The position numbers and the translations under genes were made by a program. The notes beneath the pieces were generated by a model. It made no database searches. It was not told the DNA's origin and saw only the letters and a program-made list of their open reading frames with translations. DNA of 64,000 nt from Nocardioides jiangsuensis (GTDB lineage: Bacteria > Actinomycetota > Actinomycetes > Propionibacteriales > Nocardioidaceae): the NCBI RefSeq assembly GCF_019679455.1, contig NZ_JAIEZQ010000002.1:1116001-1180000 (forward strand). Direction: 5' to 3'. Positions 46,301 to 54,671 of the stretch are shown here, piece after piece. Every line of letters begins with the position of its first letter. The stretch's first letter is position 1.

Positions 46301-46863
46301 TGCCGTTCCTGGCAGCGCACCGGTACAAGCCCTCGGGGTTGCGCAAGCGTGCGGAGTGGGAGCAGACGTGGGACTTGCAGCGTCGTGAGGACGCGCGGGA
46401 GGACGTCGGGACGATCCCCGTGCCAGCGAAATACGTTACGGGTGACTTCTTGCGGACGTCGTACTGGCGCAACCGCGGTAAGCTCGACGTGCCCAAGGAG
46501 CGGTTCATCTCCTACCCGGGAGCCGAGCGCGGCGCTGACGCAACGCTCGTGCTCGGCTGGGCAGGGTGGGACCACGCCGAGCAAGCGATGGCACTTGCAA
46601 CGCTCGCGCTGAACCGTGCCCAGCAGGACGGCTGGGACGCCGTCCGGCTTACACCGTTGCTCGCGGGCATCACCGAGCTCGAGCCGTGGGTGCACCAGTG
46701 GCACGCCGACGTTGACCCTCGGATGGGCATGTCCCCGGCACAGGCCGTCACCGCAACCCTGGAGCAGCAGCTGACCCGGCTCGGCCTGACCCGTGAGGAC
46801 CTGACAGCCTGGCGACCGGAGCCCACCACGCGCGGGCGACGACGCAAGACCAAGGAGGACTGA
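43315..46863 (+). CDS. pglX: PglX: adenine-specific DNA methyltransferase (BREX type 2)
   Basis: The 1182-residue protein has methyltransferase motif I DPTCGSGHF (233-241) and motif IV NPPYITV (361-367), the N6-adenine type. It marks host DNA and takes part in the Pgl/BREX block of phage growth. The middle part, coded at about 44.88-45.45 kb, has clearly lower G+C than the rest (33 of 60 bases at 44941-45000 against 40 of 60 at 44101-44160) and probably is the target-recognition region, exchanged by recombination. GTG 43315 is placed six bases after AGGAG; the longer frame upstream overlaps pglW and is rejected. pglY starts five bases after its stop codon. Confidence 0.92.
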   Translation: MTVDQRALLADLQKQVLLFEDDIRERAAATPEVKARLAEEHRRALEVGRTATGYTEWLDSQVTQAAVAWVLGTVFVRFCEDNRLIDDAWISGPGDRMREAGERQTQFLIDQPHLNDRDWLLAAFGHLAEHPAVAPLFNRDHNPLYRLEISADGTESLVAFWRKRGDDGAVVHDFTDAALSTRFLGDLYQDLSAAARKMYALLQTPEFVEELILDLTLDPAIDTFGLEDLKLIDPTCGSGHFLTGAFDRLLDRWTKHAPGMDLRERVQRSLDSIHGVDVNPFASAIAKFRLTVSALRASGLSRLKDAPGYKLHIGTGDSLLHGKADGQLFDSGLAHHQYASEDLDEHPSILKRGRYHVVVGNPPYITVKDKALNEAYRAGYDTCYRSYALSVPFAELFFKLAVSDPGRPGYVGQITSNSFMKREFGKKLVEEFFPRQDLTHVIDTSGAYIPGHGTPTVILVGRRRIPRTQTLRAVLGIRGEPSAPGDPAKGSVWRSIVEHLTEPGFENAYISVSDLPRDRLNAHPWSLAGGGADELKAIVESDRTRLGQLASAIGYIAQTNADDAFFADGSAMTRAGVEEHILRDVAVGDAVRDFRISEMVRGIFPYQGARPALAEGSQAFKYLWPNRTILGNRATFSRLTYFTEGRPWFEWHQVAHERLKDPRSLTYAFVATHNHFVFDQSGQVGNRSAPVVKLPESATEDDHLALLGVLNSSTACFWLKQVSHNKGSTVDQRGARQTTVDWENFYEFTGTKLNEFPLPDGSPLELVREMEEALLKLWHHHPRHHAEFGSVGDRDILLDAQRGYAAARARMVSLQEEMDWAVYWLYGLVEEDLSCPVHLLPGVELGHRAFEIALARKVAAGEADDAWFTRHRSKPTTEIPDHWPGEYRELVQRRLDLLESHPHLTLLERPECKRRWASDPWDVMVREAQEGWLLDRLENEQLWRDSAGRPVAQSIAQLTDRLAADQEFLATLELWAGRTISDVAAELGRLVGEEHVPFLAAHRYKPSGLRKRAEWEQTWDLQRREDAREDVGTIPVPAKYVTGDFLRTSYWRNRGKLDVPKERFISYPGAERGADATLVLGWAGWDHAEQAMALATLALNRAQQDGWDAVRLTPLLAGITELEPWVHQWHADVDPRMGMSPAQAVTATLEQQLTRLGLTREDLTAWRPEPTTRGRRRKTKED

Positions 46864-46867
46864 GTCA

Positions 46868-49800
46868 GTGACACTGCTCCGCGACGTCATCTCCATCCCC
46901 GAGCGGGTCACCGCCAGCGACTTCGTCGTCGGCCTGGCCGAGGGGGTCGAGCACAAGAAGGAGACGCTCTCCACCTACGTCGTCACCCCGCAGCTCGCGG
47001 AGTGCTTCGACAAGTCGCTTGGGCTGGTCTCCGAGGCGGTGCAAGACCAGCGCTCGCAGGCGGCGTTCCTGCACGGCTCCTTCGGCTCCGGAAAGAGCCA
47101 CTTCATGGCCGTGCTCTACATGCTGCTCGAGCACGACCCCGACGCCCGGGCGGTCCCCGAGCTCGCCGAGGTCGTCGACAGGCATGACGCGGTCCTACAG
47201 GGCAAGCGGGTCCTGCCGCTCACGTTCCACATGATCGGGGCCGAGAGCCTCGAGCAGGCGCTGTTCCAGGGCTACATCCGCCAGATCAGGGCGGCGCACC
47301 CGGGATGCGACCTCCCCGCGCTGCACCAGAGCGACGAGCTGATGGCCAACGCCGACCGGCAGCGCGAGCTGCTCGGGGACGACGCGTTCTTCAAGGCGCT
47401 CAACGACAAGCCCGCGACCAGCGGCGGTTTCGGCGGAATGGGTGCCGTAGCCAGCGGCGGCGCCGGCATTTGGGACGCGGAGTCCTACGCCGACGCCCGG
47501 TCGCGGAGCCAGGGCGATCCGCGACGTGACCGGCTCGTCAGCGACCTGGTCAGGACGATGTTCTCCGCCTTCGCGTCCAGCAATCAGTACGTCAACCTCG
47601 ACACCGGGCTCGCCGTCATCTCCCGCCACGCCCACGACCTCGGGTACGACGCCGTCGTGCTGTTCCTCGACGAGCTGATCCTCTGGCTCGCCTCCCACCT
47701 CGGTAACCGGGAGTTCGTCACCAACGAGGGCGCCAAGCTCGCCAAGCTTGTCGAGTCCCAGGATGCTCGCCGGGCGATCCCGCTGGTCAGCCTGATCGCC
47801 CGGCAGCGGGACATCACCGAGTTCCTCGGCACCCACGTGCCTGGCGCGGAGCGCGCGGCTTTCGCGGACGTGTTCGGCTGGTCGCGAGGTCGCTTCGACG
47901 ACATCCGCCTCGAGGACCGCAATCTCCCGGTCATCGCCGAGAAGCGCTTGCTGAAGCCGAAGGACGAATCCGCCCGCAAGGTCATCGACGACGCCTTCGC
48001 GCAGGTCGAGCGCCGCCCCGAGGTCTGGGACGTGCTCCTGACCGGCTCCCAGGTCGAGGGCGGCGGCACCGGCTCGGACCAGGACGCCTTCCGACGTACC
48101 TATCCCTTCAGCCCGGCGCTCGTCGCCACCCTCGTGGCCCTGTCGCAGGCGCTGCAGCGTGAGCGGACCGCGTTGAAGGTGATGCTGCAGCTGCTCGTCG
48201 ACGGCCGCGACGACCTCGAGGTGAACGACCTGGTCCCAGTCGGGGACCTCTTCGACGTGCTGGTCGACAGCCAGGCCCAGGCCGTCACCGACGAGCTCAA
48301 GAAGCAGTTCGAGACCGCGCGTCGGCTCTACCACGTCAAGCTGCGCAGGGTCCTGCTCGACCTGCACCAGCTAACAGACGAGCAGGCTCAGGAGCTGCCG
48401 CGCAACCACGCGTTCCACGCTGACGACCGGCTGGTGAAGACGCTCCTGCTCTCGGCACTCGCGCCGGACGTCCCTGCCCTGTCCGGGCTCACCGCCAGCA
48501 GGCTCGCTGCGCTCAACCACGGCACCATCCAGGCCTGGCTTCCCGGCCAGGAGGTCGCGGTGGTGCTGCAGAAGATGAAAAACATTGCCGCCCAGGTCGG
48601 CGAGGTCCAGGTCGGCGAGGGCGACGACCCGGTCATCACCGTCGAGCTGACCGAGGTCGACTACGAAGGAGTCATCGAGCGGGCTCGAGGCGTGGACAAC
48701 GAGGGCAACCGCCGCCGTGCTCTTCGCGAAATGGTCTGGAAGCAGCTCGGGATTCGTGAGGAGAGCACCCTCGACGGCGTCCAGGCACAGAGCATGACCT
48801 GGCGTGGACGAAGGGTGAGTGTCGACCTGGTCTTCGGCAACGTCCGCGACCACGGCGACCTCCCCGACGCCGCCCTGATGTCGGAGGGCGAGCGCTGGAA
48901 GGTCGTCGTCGACTACCCTTTCGACTCCGAGGGGCAGAGCCCTCTGAGTGACCTATCCCGCGTTGAGACGCTTCAGCAGAGCGGGGTGCGCAGCAACACG
49001 CTGGTCTGGATCCCAGCCTTCCTGACCCGCCAGCGGCTCGAGGACCTCGGGACCCTCGTCGTGCTCGACCACCTTCTCGGCGGGACGGGGGACCGGTTCC
49101 ACCAGCACGCCCAGCACCTCAGCCCGGTCGACCGGGAGCAGGCGCGTGCGCTCCTGCGGCAGCGGCGCGATCTGTTGCGCGAGAAGCTCGACGGAGTGCT
49201 CAAGCAGGCGTACGGCGCGGCCGCACGCGTCGAGGCGGACATCGACACGGGCAACTCGCTGGAGTCGCCCTTCCACACCCTCGCCGAGGGGTTCCGGCCG
49301 CAGGCACCCGTGGGTGCGACGCTCCAGGACGCCTTACGGCACCTGGTCGACCAGGCACTCACCTTCCAGTGGCCGGCGCACCCGCGGTTCGAGCCAGGCG
49401 ACCAGGAGGTGCGTACGACGGACCTGCGGAAGGTGCTGGAGCACTGCGAGGAGGCGTTCGACGCCCCCGGTGGACGTCACCAGGTCGAGCAGCGGGACCG
49501 GCCTGTCCTGCGCCGGATCTGCAACACGCTCGACGTCGGCAAGTTCCACGAGAACCACCTGCAGCTCGACCAGAGCACCTTCCCCTGGAGCAGGCGGCTG
49601 CAGCAGGCAGCCGCTCGTGAAGGGCTCAAGGACGTGTACCCGGTCAGCTCGCTGCTCGGCTACCTTGACGAGCCCGAGCCACGAGGTCTCGACCGCGGCA
49701 CTAGCGGACTCATCCTGCGGTTGTTCGCGCTCATGGAGGACCTGGCGTGGTTTCGCGACGCGGTCGCCGTGGAGCCGCCGGCCGTGGACCAGGTGACGAC

Positions 49801-50539
49801 CTCCTACCAGCTGCGCAAGCCCGACCTGCCCGACGAGGCGGTCTGGAAGGCCGCCGCGAAGAACGGCCGCGACGCCCTCGGCATCAAGGTCACCGACCTC
49901 CTCAACGCGGCCAACGTCGTGCGGCTCGCGACAGGTGCTCGCGAGCTCGCGCAGCGGAACGCCGGCAACGTGCGGGACCTGGAGCGTCTGCTCGCGCAGC
50001 ACGCCGCCGACCTTGGCGTGGAGCGCACTGACGCAGACCGCTGGGCCACGGCGTCGGCAGTCAGCGCGCTGCTCGACTCCCTGATGACGGAGAGCGACGA
50101 CAAGAGGCTCATCGAGAAGCTCGCCCGGGCGGCGTGGCCGACGAGCGCCGCTGCGGCGAAGCGCTCGCTCGAGACTGCAGAGCAGGTCGGACGGACCCTG
50201 CACAACGCCAACTGGGACGTCCTCCGCGCACTTCGCACCGTCGCGGACAATCGGAAGGACGAGGCTGTTGCCCTGCTTGAGCGGTTGAGCGACGCCGCCG
50301 CGCGCGATGAGCTCTCCGCCAGCCTGGTGTCGGAGCTGCCGGTGATCCAGCGGGAGGCGATCAGGCTCTTCACCGTGACCCCGCCCCCTCTGCCGCCACC
50401 ACCGCCTCCGCCGCCGGGTGGTGGGGGCAGCCTTAAGGTGCCGGCCGGCGAGATCGAGGAAGCGCTCGGGCGGGTTCGTAAGACTGCCGAGGAGCATCCC
50501 GGCAAGAACATCAAGGTGACCTGGCAGGTCGAGGAGTGA
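46868..50539 (+). CDS. pglY: PglY: large P-loop ATPase (BREX type 2)
   Basis: The 1223-residue protein has Walker A GSFGSGKSH (70-78) near the N-terminus and Walker B VVLFLDELILWLAS. It belongs to the BrxC/PglY group, the large ATPase found in all BREX systems, needed for both methylation and phage blocking. Near the C-terminus a proline run (PPPLPPPPPPPPGGGG) links to a short final domain with VPAGEIEEALGRV. It begins at GTG 46868. Its stop overlaps the pglZ start by four bases (GTGA), so PglY and PglZ are made in step. Length is in the usual range. Confidence 0.93.
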   Translation: MTLLRDVISIPERVTASDFVVGLAEGVEHKKETLSTYVVTPQLAECFDKSLGLVSEAVQDQRSQAAFLHGSFGSGKSHFMAVLYMLLEHDPDARAVPELAEVVDRHDAVLQGKRVLPLTFHMIGAESLEQALFQGYIRQIRAAHPGCDLPALHQSDELMANADRQRELLGDDAFFKALNDKPATSGGFGGMGAVASGGAGIWDAESYADARSRSQGDPRRDRLVSDLVRTMFSAFASSNQYVNLDTGLAVISRHAHDLGYDAVVLFLDELILWLASHLGNREFVTNEGAKLAKLVESQDARRAIPLVSLIARQRDITEFLGTHVPGAERAAFADVFGWSRGRFDDIRLEDRNLPVIAEKRLLKPKDESARKVIDDAFAQVERRPEVWDVLLTGSQVEGGGTGSDQDAFRRTYPFSPALVATLVALSQALQRERTALKVMLQLLVDGRDDLEVNDLVPVGDLFDVLVDSQAQAVTDELKKQFETARRLYHVKLRRVLLDLHQLTDEQAQELPRNHAFHADDRLVKTLLLSALAPDVPALSGLTASRLAALNHGTIQAWLPGQEVAVVLQKMKNIAAQVGEVQVGEGDDPVITVELTEVDYEGVIERARGVDNEGNRRRALREMVWKQLGIREESTLDGVQAQSMTWRGRRVSVDLVFGNVRDHGDLPDAALMSEGERWKVVVDYPFDSEGQSPLSDLSRVETLQQSGVRSNTLVWIPAFLTRQRLEDLGTLVVLDHLLGGTGDRFHQHAQHLSPVDREQARALLRQRRDLLREKLDGVLKQAYGAAARVEADIDTGNSLESPFHTLAEGFRPQAPVGATLQDALRHLVDQALTFQWPAHPRFEPGDQEVRTTDLRKVLEHCEEAFDAPGGRHQVEQRDRPVLRRICNTLDVGKFHENHLQLDQSTFPWSRRLQQAAAREGLKDVYPVSSLLGYLDEPEPRGLDRGTSGLILRLFALMEDLAWFRDAVAVEPPAVDQVTTSYQLRKPDLPDEAVWKAAAKNGRDALGIKVTDLLNAANVVRLATGARELAQRNAGNVRDLERLLAQHAADLGVERTDADRWATASAVSALLDSLMTESDDKRLIEKLARAAWPTSAAAAKRSLETAEQVGRTLHNANWDVLRALRTVADNRKDEAVALLERLSDAAARDELSASLVSELPVIQREAIRLFTVTPPPLPPPPPPPPGGGGSLKVPAGEIEEALGRVRKTAEEHPGKNIKVTWQVEE

Positions 50540-52812
50540 CCACAGCGCAGCGAGTGTCGGCGCGCGACGTCAGAGCCGTGGTCGAGCGCTACTGGGTGCA
50601 GCAGCCGCAGCGGTACAAGCAGCGGCTGCTGCTCCTGCACGGGCGGCCCGAGTGGGACGGCGACGACCACGTTGACGTCTCCGGGGTCAGGGTGCGTGTG
50701 GGCACGGCCGTCTCGCCCCTGGCACTCAGGGATCTCATCACCCGCGAGACCTACGACCGCCTCGTCGTGCTCACCGACGTCGACGAGACGGAGATCGGCC
50801 CGGATCTGCTGTCGCTGGCAATCAGGCAGCGGGTCAACTCGGTGGACACCTGGGACACGGTTCGTGCGGCCTTTGGCGTGAGCGCGACCGCGATCGTCGA
50901 CGGCAGCGTCGCACGTGAGGGTGAGGTCCTTGCTCGGGCGCTGCTGGATAAGGCTCCACCCGGTGGCTGGCCGCCACCACCCTCCGGTGTTCTTACCCGG
51001 GAGCACGCCTACCGCTCGCTGGTCGAAGCGACGCTGGGACTGAAGCCCCGCCAGCTGGACGCGGCAGGCCTGCTGGACTGGACCCTTGAGCCCGCCGGTG
51101 TCCTGGCACTTCACGACATGGAGGAGACACTTCGAAGCCGCGTCGTCAGCTGGCTCCTCCAGCACACAGGGGCCGCCACCAGGCCGGTCCTCGACCTTGT
51201 GGCGAACGGACACGGCACGGACGCCGTACCTCTCGGCGTCGTGGCAGGAATCCTGTGGACCGTCCCAGGTGCTGCCCGCTCTCAAGGATGGGTCGACCAG
51301 AAGGTCGGGCGGCCCTTGACCGCTGGCGAAGCGAAGGACTGGTCCGAGCTCAGCGAGGGCTGGGTGGAGCGGCGGCTGGTCAGCGACCCTGAGGCTGCCC
51401 GTGGGATGCTCGAGCGTGCGGAGCAGCTAATGGACGAGGTGCATGCCACGCAGCACGTCGCTACCAGCCACCTCCTCCCGGGCGGGCTGCAGGCTCGAGC
51501 CCGTGACGCGGCGGAGGCTGCTGCGGCCGCCTCGAGCTCGGCGACTCCGGTGAACGTCGAGCGGGCAGAGTCCGCCTTCCGGAGCCTGGGCCGGCACCGG
51601 CTCGCGGCGCTGGGGCACAAGGACGTGGAGGCCGTGGCTATGGCAGTCCGCCTGGTGCGCTGGCTGGCAACGAACCCCTCAGCTCCGGTGCACGCGCAAG
51701 GTGCGCTCGCCTGGCAGGTGGCCGAGGGTGGATGGGTGGACGCGGCACGCCAGGTGGTGGCCAACGGAGCAGACGACGCGGTCGTGGCCGGCCACCTGCG
51801 AGCGGTGCACGAGGCTGCGACGACTCGGCGTGGTGCGATCGACGCGGCTGCGGCAGGACTCGTGGCTACTGCCGTGGAGGACGACCAGCCCTTCGGCGAG
51901 CTTGTCCCGGTTGAGGACGCCCTGACCAGACTCGTGGCCCCGCTCGCAGGGGAGAGCCCGGTCCTGCTGCTCGTGCTCGACGGGATGTCGGCTGCGGTCG
52001 CCAACGAGGTGGTCGCCTCCGCTGTGGGACTCGGCTGGGTGGAGCACGTGGCCGAGGGGAGCGAGCGTCGTACCGTCCTCATGGCTGGCTTGCCGACCGT
52101 CACCGAGGTCTCACGCACGAGCCTGGTCACCGGCAGGCTGCAGCGCGGCGGCCAACGTGAGGAGCGCGACGGGCTGCGCGCGGTCGTGGGGGTGAGGTCG
52201 CGTCTCTTCCACCTCCGGGACCTGGAGGCTCGTCCCGGCCAGGACCTGCCGGACGAGGTGCGTGAGGCGGTGCAGGACACGTCAGTCAGCGTCGTCGCCG
52301 CTGTCCTGAACGCCGTCGACGACAGCCTCTCCGGCGGTGACCCCGGCCGGACTCGCTGGGACGTCGCCGCGGTCAGGCACCTGCAAGCGCTTCTCGAGCG
52401 CGCCCGCGCGGCCGGCCGGGTAGTGGTCCTCACCTCCGACCACGGTCACGTGGTTGATGACGCCACCGAGGGTGAACTCCGCTCTGCGTCCGGTGGTGGC
52501 GCGCGGTGGCGGCCATTCGACGGCCAGGTCGCCAATGACGAGGTGCGCCTTCGTGGACGCCGCGTGGTCCTGGGGGATGGTGACGTCGTAGCGGCGGTCA
52601 AGGAGACGCTCCGCTACCGCGCCCGTAGCGAGGGGTACCACGGCGGAGCGGCGCTGGCAGAGATGGCGATCCCCTTCGTGGTTCTCGCCCGGCGCGGGGA
52701 GAGTCTGCCTGGCTGGACGCCTGCAGGCGACCGTCAGCCCACGTGGTGGACCCGTCCGGCCGAGCCGGACCTACGTTCGGAGGACGTGCAGGCGCCGGGG
52801 CTGTTCGGCTAG
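50536..52812 (+). CDS. pglZ: PglZ: alkaline phosphatase-fold protein (BREX type 2)
   Basis: The 758-residue protein has the alkaline phosphatase-like metal sites of PglZ: LLLVLDGMSAAVANEV (Asp482) and VVLTSDHGHVVDD, with YHGGAALAEMAIP following. PglZ is the other universal BREX protein; in the Pgl system it limits the toxicity of PglX. The GTG start lies within the pglY stop. Its stop overlaps the stop of the convergent 259-residue gene by four bases. The genes brxD and brxHI, usual after pglZ in BREX type 2, are absent; a GTPase operon takes the place. Confidence 0.92.
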   Translation: MTTAQRVSARDVRAVVERYWVQQPQRYKQRLLLLHGRPEWDGDDHVDVSGVRVRVGTAVSPLALRDLITRETYDRLVVLTDVDETEIGPDLLSLAIRQRVNSVDTWDTVRAAFGVSATAIVDGSVAREGEVLARALLDKAPPGGWPPPPSGVLTREHAYRSLVEATLGLKPRQLDAAGLLDWTLEPAGVLALHDMEETLRSRVVSWLLQHTGAATRPVLDLVANGHGTDAVPLGVVAGILWTVPGAARSQGWVDQKVGRPLTAGEAKDWSELSEGWVERRLVSDPEAARGMLERAEQLMDEVHATQHVATSHLLPGGLQARARDAAEAAAAASSSATPVNVERAESAFRSLGRHRLAALGHKDVEAVAMAVRLVRWLATNPSAPVHAQGALAWQVAEGGWVDAARQVVANGADDAVVAGHLRAVHEAATTRRGAIDAAAAGLVATAVEDDQPFGELVPVEDALTRLVAPLAGESPVLLLVLDGMSAAVANEVVASAVGLGWVEHVAEGSERRTVLMAGLPTVTEVSRTSLVTGRLQRGGQREERDGLRAVVGVRSRLFHLRDLEARPGQDLPDEVREAVQDTSVSVVAAVLNAVDDSLSGGDPGRTRWDVAAVRHLQALLERARAAGRVVVLTSDHGHVVDDATEGELRSASGGGARWRPFDGQVANDEVRLRGRRVVLGDGDVVAAVKETLRYRARSEGYHGGAALAEMAIPFVVLARRGESLPGWTPAGDRQPTWWTRPAEPDLRSEDVQAPGLFG

Positions 52813-53588
52813 CCGGCTTCGTCCCGGAAGACGAGCGAGTACGACGCTTCGACCTCGCGACGGTGCTTACCTAACGAGTCGTACTTGCCCGAGAGTGCAC
52901 TCCGCACGGGCCCTGCCTTCACGTTCACCGCGAGCCAGGCTTCGATTCGGCGGTTTGCCTCCTGCGTCAGGGACAACGATAGGGAGCGCTCCCACATCGG
53001 GTTGTCAGTGAACTCGAAGCTCTCCAGCAGAGCCATGAGCACAGGGTCGTGGGTGAGTCGCCTCCGTTCGAGGAGCGAGCGAGCCTTCTCAACCGAGGGT
53101 CTGGAGCCGCTATACGTGTCGGCCAGCGCCAGCACCCGCTTCTCGAGGCTGCTGGTCTCCGACCCCCCTCCCCCAGAAGCCGTGCCCGTGACGTGTTCGC
53201 CCTCTGCACGTCCGCTCCTGGACATGGTCTCGGCCACGTCCTCCAGGTGATTGATGCGCACTGACGTCGCGCCCAGGTACTGGCACAGGAGCGCGAACGT
53301 GGTCGCCTTCTCCAACGCGAAGGTGGTCACTGCCTCGTTGGCGTCGGCGTAGGCACCCGGGTCGAACGGACTCTGGATGAGCACGCGACCCGCCGCCAGG
53401 AGACCCTGGTCGATCAGGTCGGCCGCCAGGGTGTCGTCGGTGGCCACGGTCGCCTCAGCGAGGTTCACGACATGTACGTCGTTGTTCCGCTGCAGCTGGG
53501 CCAGGTCCGTGCCCCCGAGCTCGGTGTACGACGTGGCGTCAAGCACCAGCAGCACCCTGCGCTCGGCCGGGTTCTCAGGAAGCAGCAT
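52809..53588 (-). CDS. Protein of unknown function, third gene of GTPase operon
   Basis: The 259-residue protein is soluble and I do not recognise it. The N-terminal half looks alpha/beta: RRVLLVLDATSYTELGG, NNDVHVVNLAEATV, GRVLIQSPFDPGAY and TSVRINHLEDVA. A Gly/Ser linker (GTASGGGGSETSS) follows, then a helical C-terminal half. ATG 53588 overlaps the stop of the middle gene by one base (TGATG); GTGs at 53591 and 53600 are alternatives. It is convergent with pglZ (four-base overlap). By context it would be the effector or regulator that the GTPase controls, but nothing in the sequence shows an activity. Confidence 0.7.
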   Translation of the reverse strand: MLLPENPAERRVLLVLDATSYTELGGTDLAQLQRNNDVHVVNLAEATVATDDTLAADLIDQGLLAAGRVLIQSPFDPGAYADANEAVTTFALEKATTFALLCQYLGATSVRINHLEDVAETMSRSGRAEGEHVTGTASGGGGSETSSLEKRVLALADTYSGSRPSVEKARSLLERRRLTHDPVLMALLESFEFTDNPMWERSLSLSLTQEANRRIEAWLAVNVKAGPVRSALSGKYDSLGKHRREVEASYSLVFRDEAG

Positions 53589-53929
53589 CACTGGAACCAC
53601 CGCCTCCAGCTGAGCTCGCGGCGTGCGAACCGCTCGGCATGCTGGCGTACCGTCTCAACGTCGATCTCGAGGCCCGCCGCGTCGGCTGCGAGAACCACGT
53701 CTCGCACTATGCGGTCCCGAAGCTCAGGCACCGTCCACCGGGTACGGCCTACGGTCACCTGCACCTCGTGCCGCCTGCCCCCCGATAGTGTTGACGTCGG
53801 TACGCGGAAGGCGCGCCCGCGCGTAGCGACACCAGAGCCTTCGACGGTGGCGCTTCCATCGGTGACGCTGACTTCGTCCAACACCGGGTCGACGGGCTGG
53901 GCTTGCGCGGTGACGGACAAACGAATCAC
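53588..53929 (-). CDS. Small protein of unknown function, second gene of GTPase operon
   Basis: The 113-residue protein seems to have a beta-rich N-terminal half (VSVTDGSATVEGSG, FRVPTSTLSGG, HEVQVTVG) and a helical C-terminal half (ELRDRIVRDVVLAADAAGLEI). No family is recognised. GTG 53929 lies six bases after GGGGAGG and overlaps the GTPase stop by four bases (GTGA); the gene's own stop overlaps the next start. So all three are translated as a coupled unit, suggesting a complex with fixed proportions. Confidence 0.65.
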   Translation of the reverse strand: MIRLSVTAQAQPVDPVLDEVSVTDGSATVEGSGVATRGRAFRVPTSTLSGGRRHEVQVTVGRTRWTVPELRDRIVRDVVLAADAAGLEIDVETVRQHAERFARRELSWRRWFQ

Positions 53930-54540
53930 GTGAGCCTCCCCAACACTCGCCGTAGGACAACTTCGGTGGACTTCTCGCTGAGGAGGTTGACGAGAGTCGG
54001 GTCCTCGTCGCCGAGCAGCTTGGCGATCTCGGCATGCTCCGGGACTGCCGAGAGATCTTCATGCTGGTACGGCCGGTCTCCGAGCGCCTGGTCGGCGTGA
54101 GAGAGCACAAGCATCTTGCGTTTCTCCGGGTAGCGGTTGGTGACAACAACGGCTTGAGACCGGGCCAAGGACTGGTATCGCGGCCGCTGGAGAGCGCGAA
54201 CGTCTACGACGAAGATCAGCAAGTCTGCGTCCGCGGCTGCGTCTAGTGCCTCCTTGACTCGACTGATTCGACCGGACGAGTCGACGAAGGTTACTTCAAT
54301 GCCCAGGTCCTTGAAGCTCTTCTTGCTGACTCCCAGGTCGAAGGTCTCCTGCACCGCTCCCATCTCGGTGAGCGCGAGCTGGTCGCTCGTCAGCCGGTCC
54401 TGGAGCGTGGACTTGCCGGCTCCGCTCGGACCCATGAGAACGACCTTTTTGCCAGCGACCTTCGACTTGAGAGCTAGATAGCCCGCGAGGGAGACGCCCA
54501 CGGCGCCGGCGACGATGGCGGGATAAAGGAGCGGTAGCAC
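53926..54540 (-). CDS. Membrane-anchored small GTPase (SRPRB/Ras-like), first gene of trio
   Basis: The 204-residue protein has one N-terminal membrane span (LLYPAIVAGAVGVSLAGYLA, residues 4-23) and then a GTPase domain: P-loop GPSGAGKST (37-45), G3 as VDSSGR (Asp87-Gly90), and a G4-like SHAD (147-150) in place of NKxD. The fold and single anchor recall the signal-recognition receptor beta subunit. The unusual G4 makes nucleotide specificity uncertain. GTG 54540 follows GGAGG by eight bases; the frame upstream to 54675 is unsupported. It heads a three-gene operon inside the defence island, so a surveillance switch is a fair guess (inference). Confidence 0.75.
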   Translation of the reverse strand: MLPLLYPAIVAGAVGVSLAGYLALKSKVAGKKVVLMGPSGAGKSTLQDRLTSDQLALTEMGAVQETFDLGVSKKSFKDLGIEVTFVDSSGRISRVKEALDAAADADLLIFVVDVRALQRPRYQSLARSQAVVVTNRYPEKRKMLVLSHADQALGDRPYQHEDLSAVPEHAEIAKLLGDEDPTLVNLLSEKSTEVVLRRVLGRLT

Positions 54541-54671
54541 CGGTTGAGCCTCCGAGACAGTTGGGACGAAACGAGCATATGCGGAATCACCGGATTTGGG
54601 GACGTTCTTCGCGGCGACGCTATCCAGGGGATAGGGGTAGCGGTGCAGCGAGGGCGATCGGATGCGCGGCC

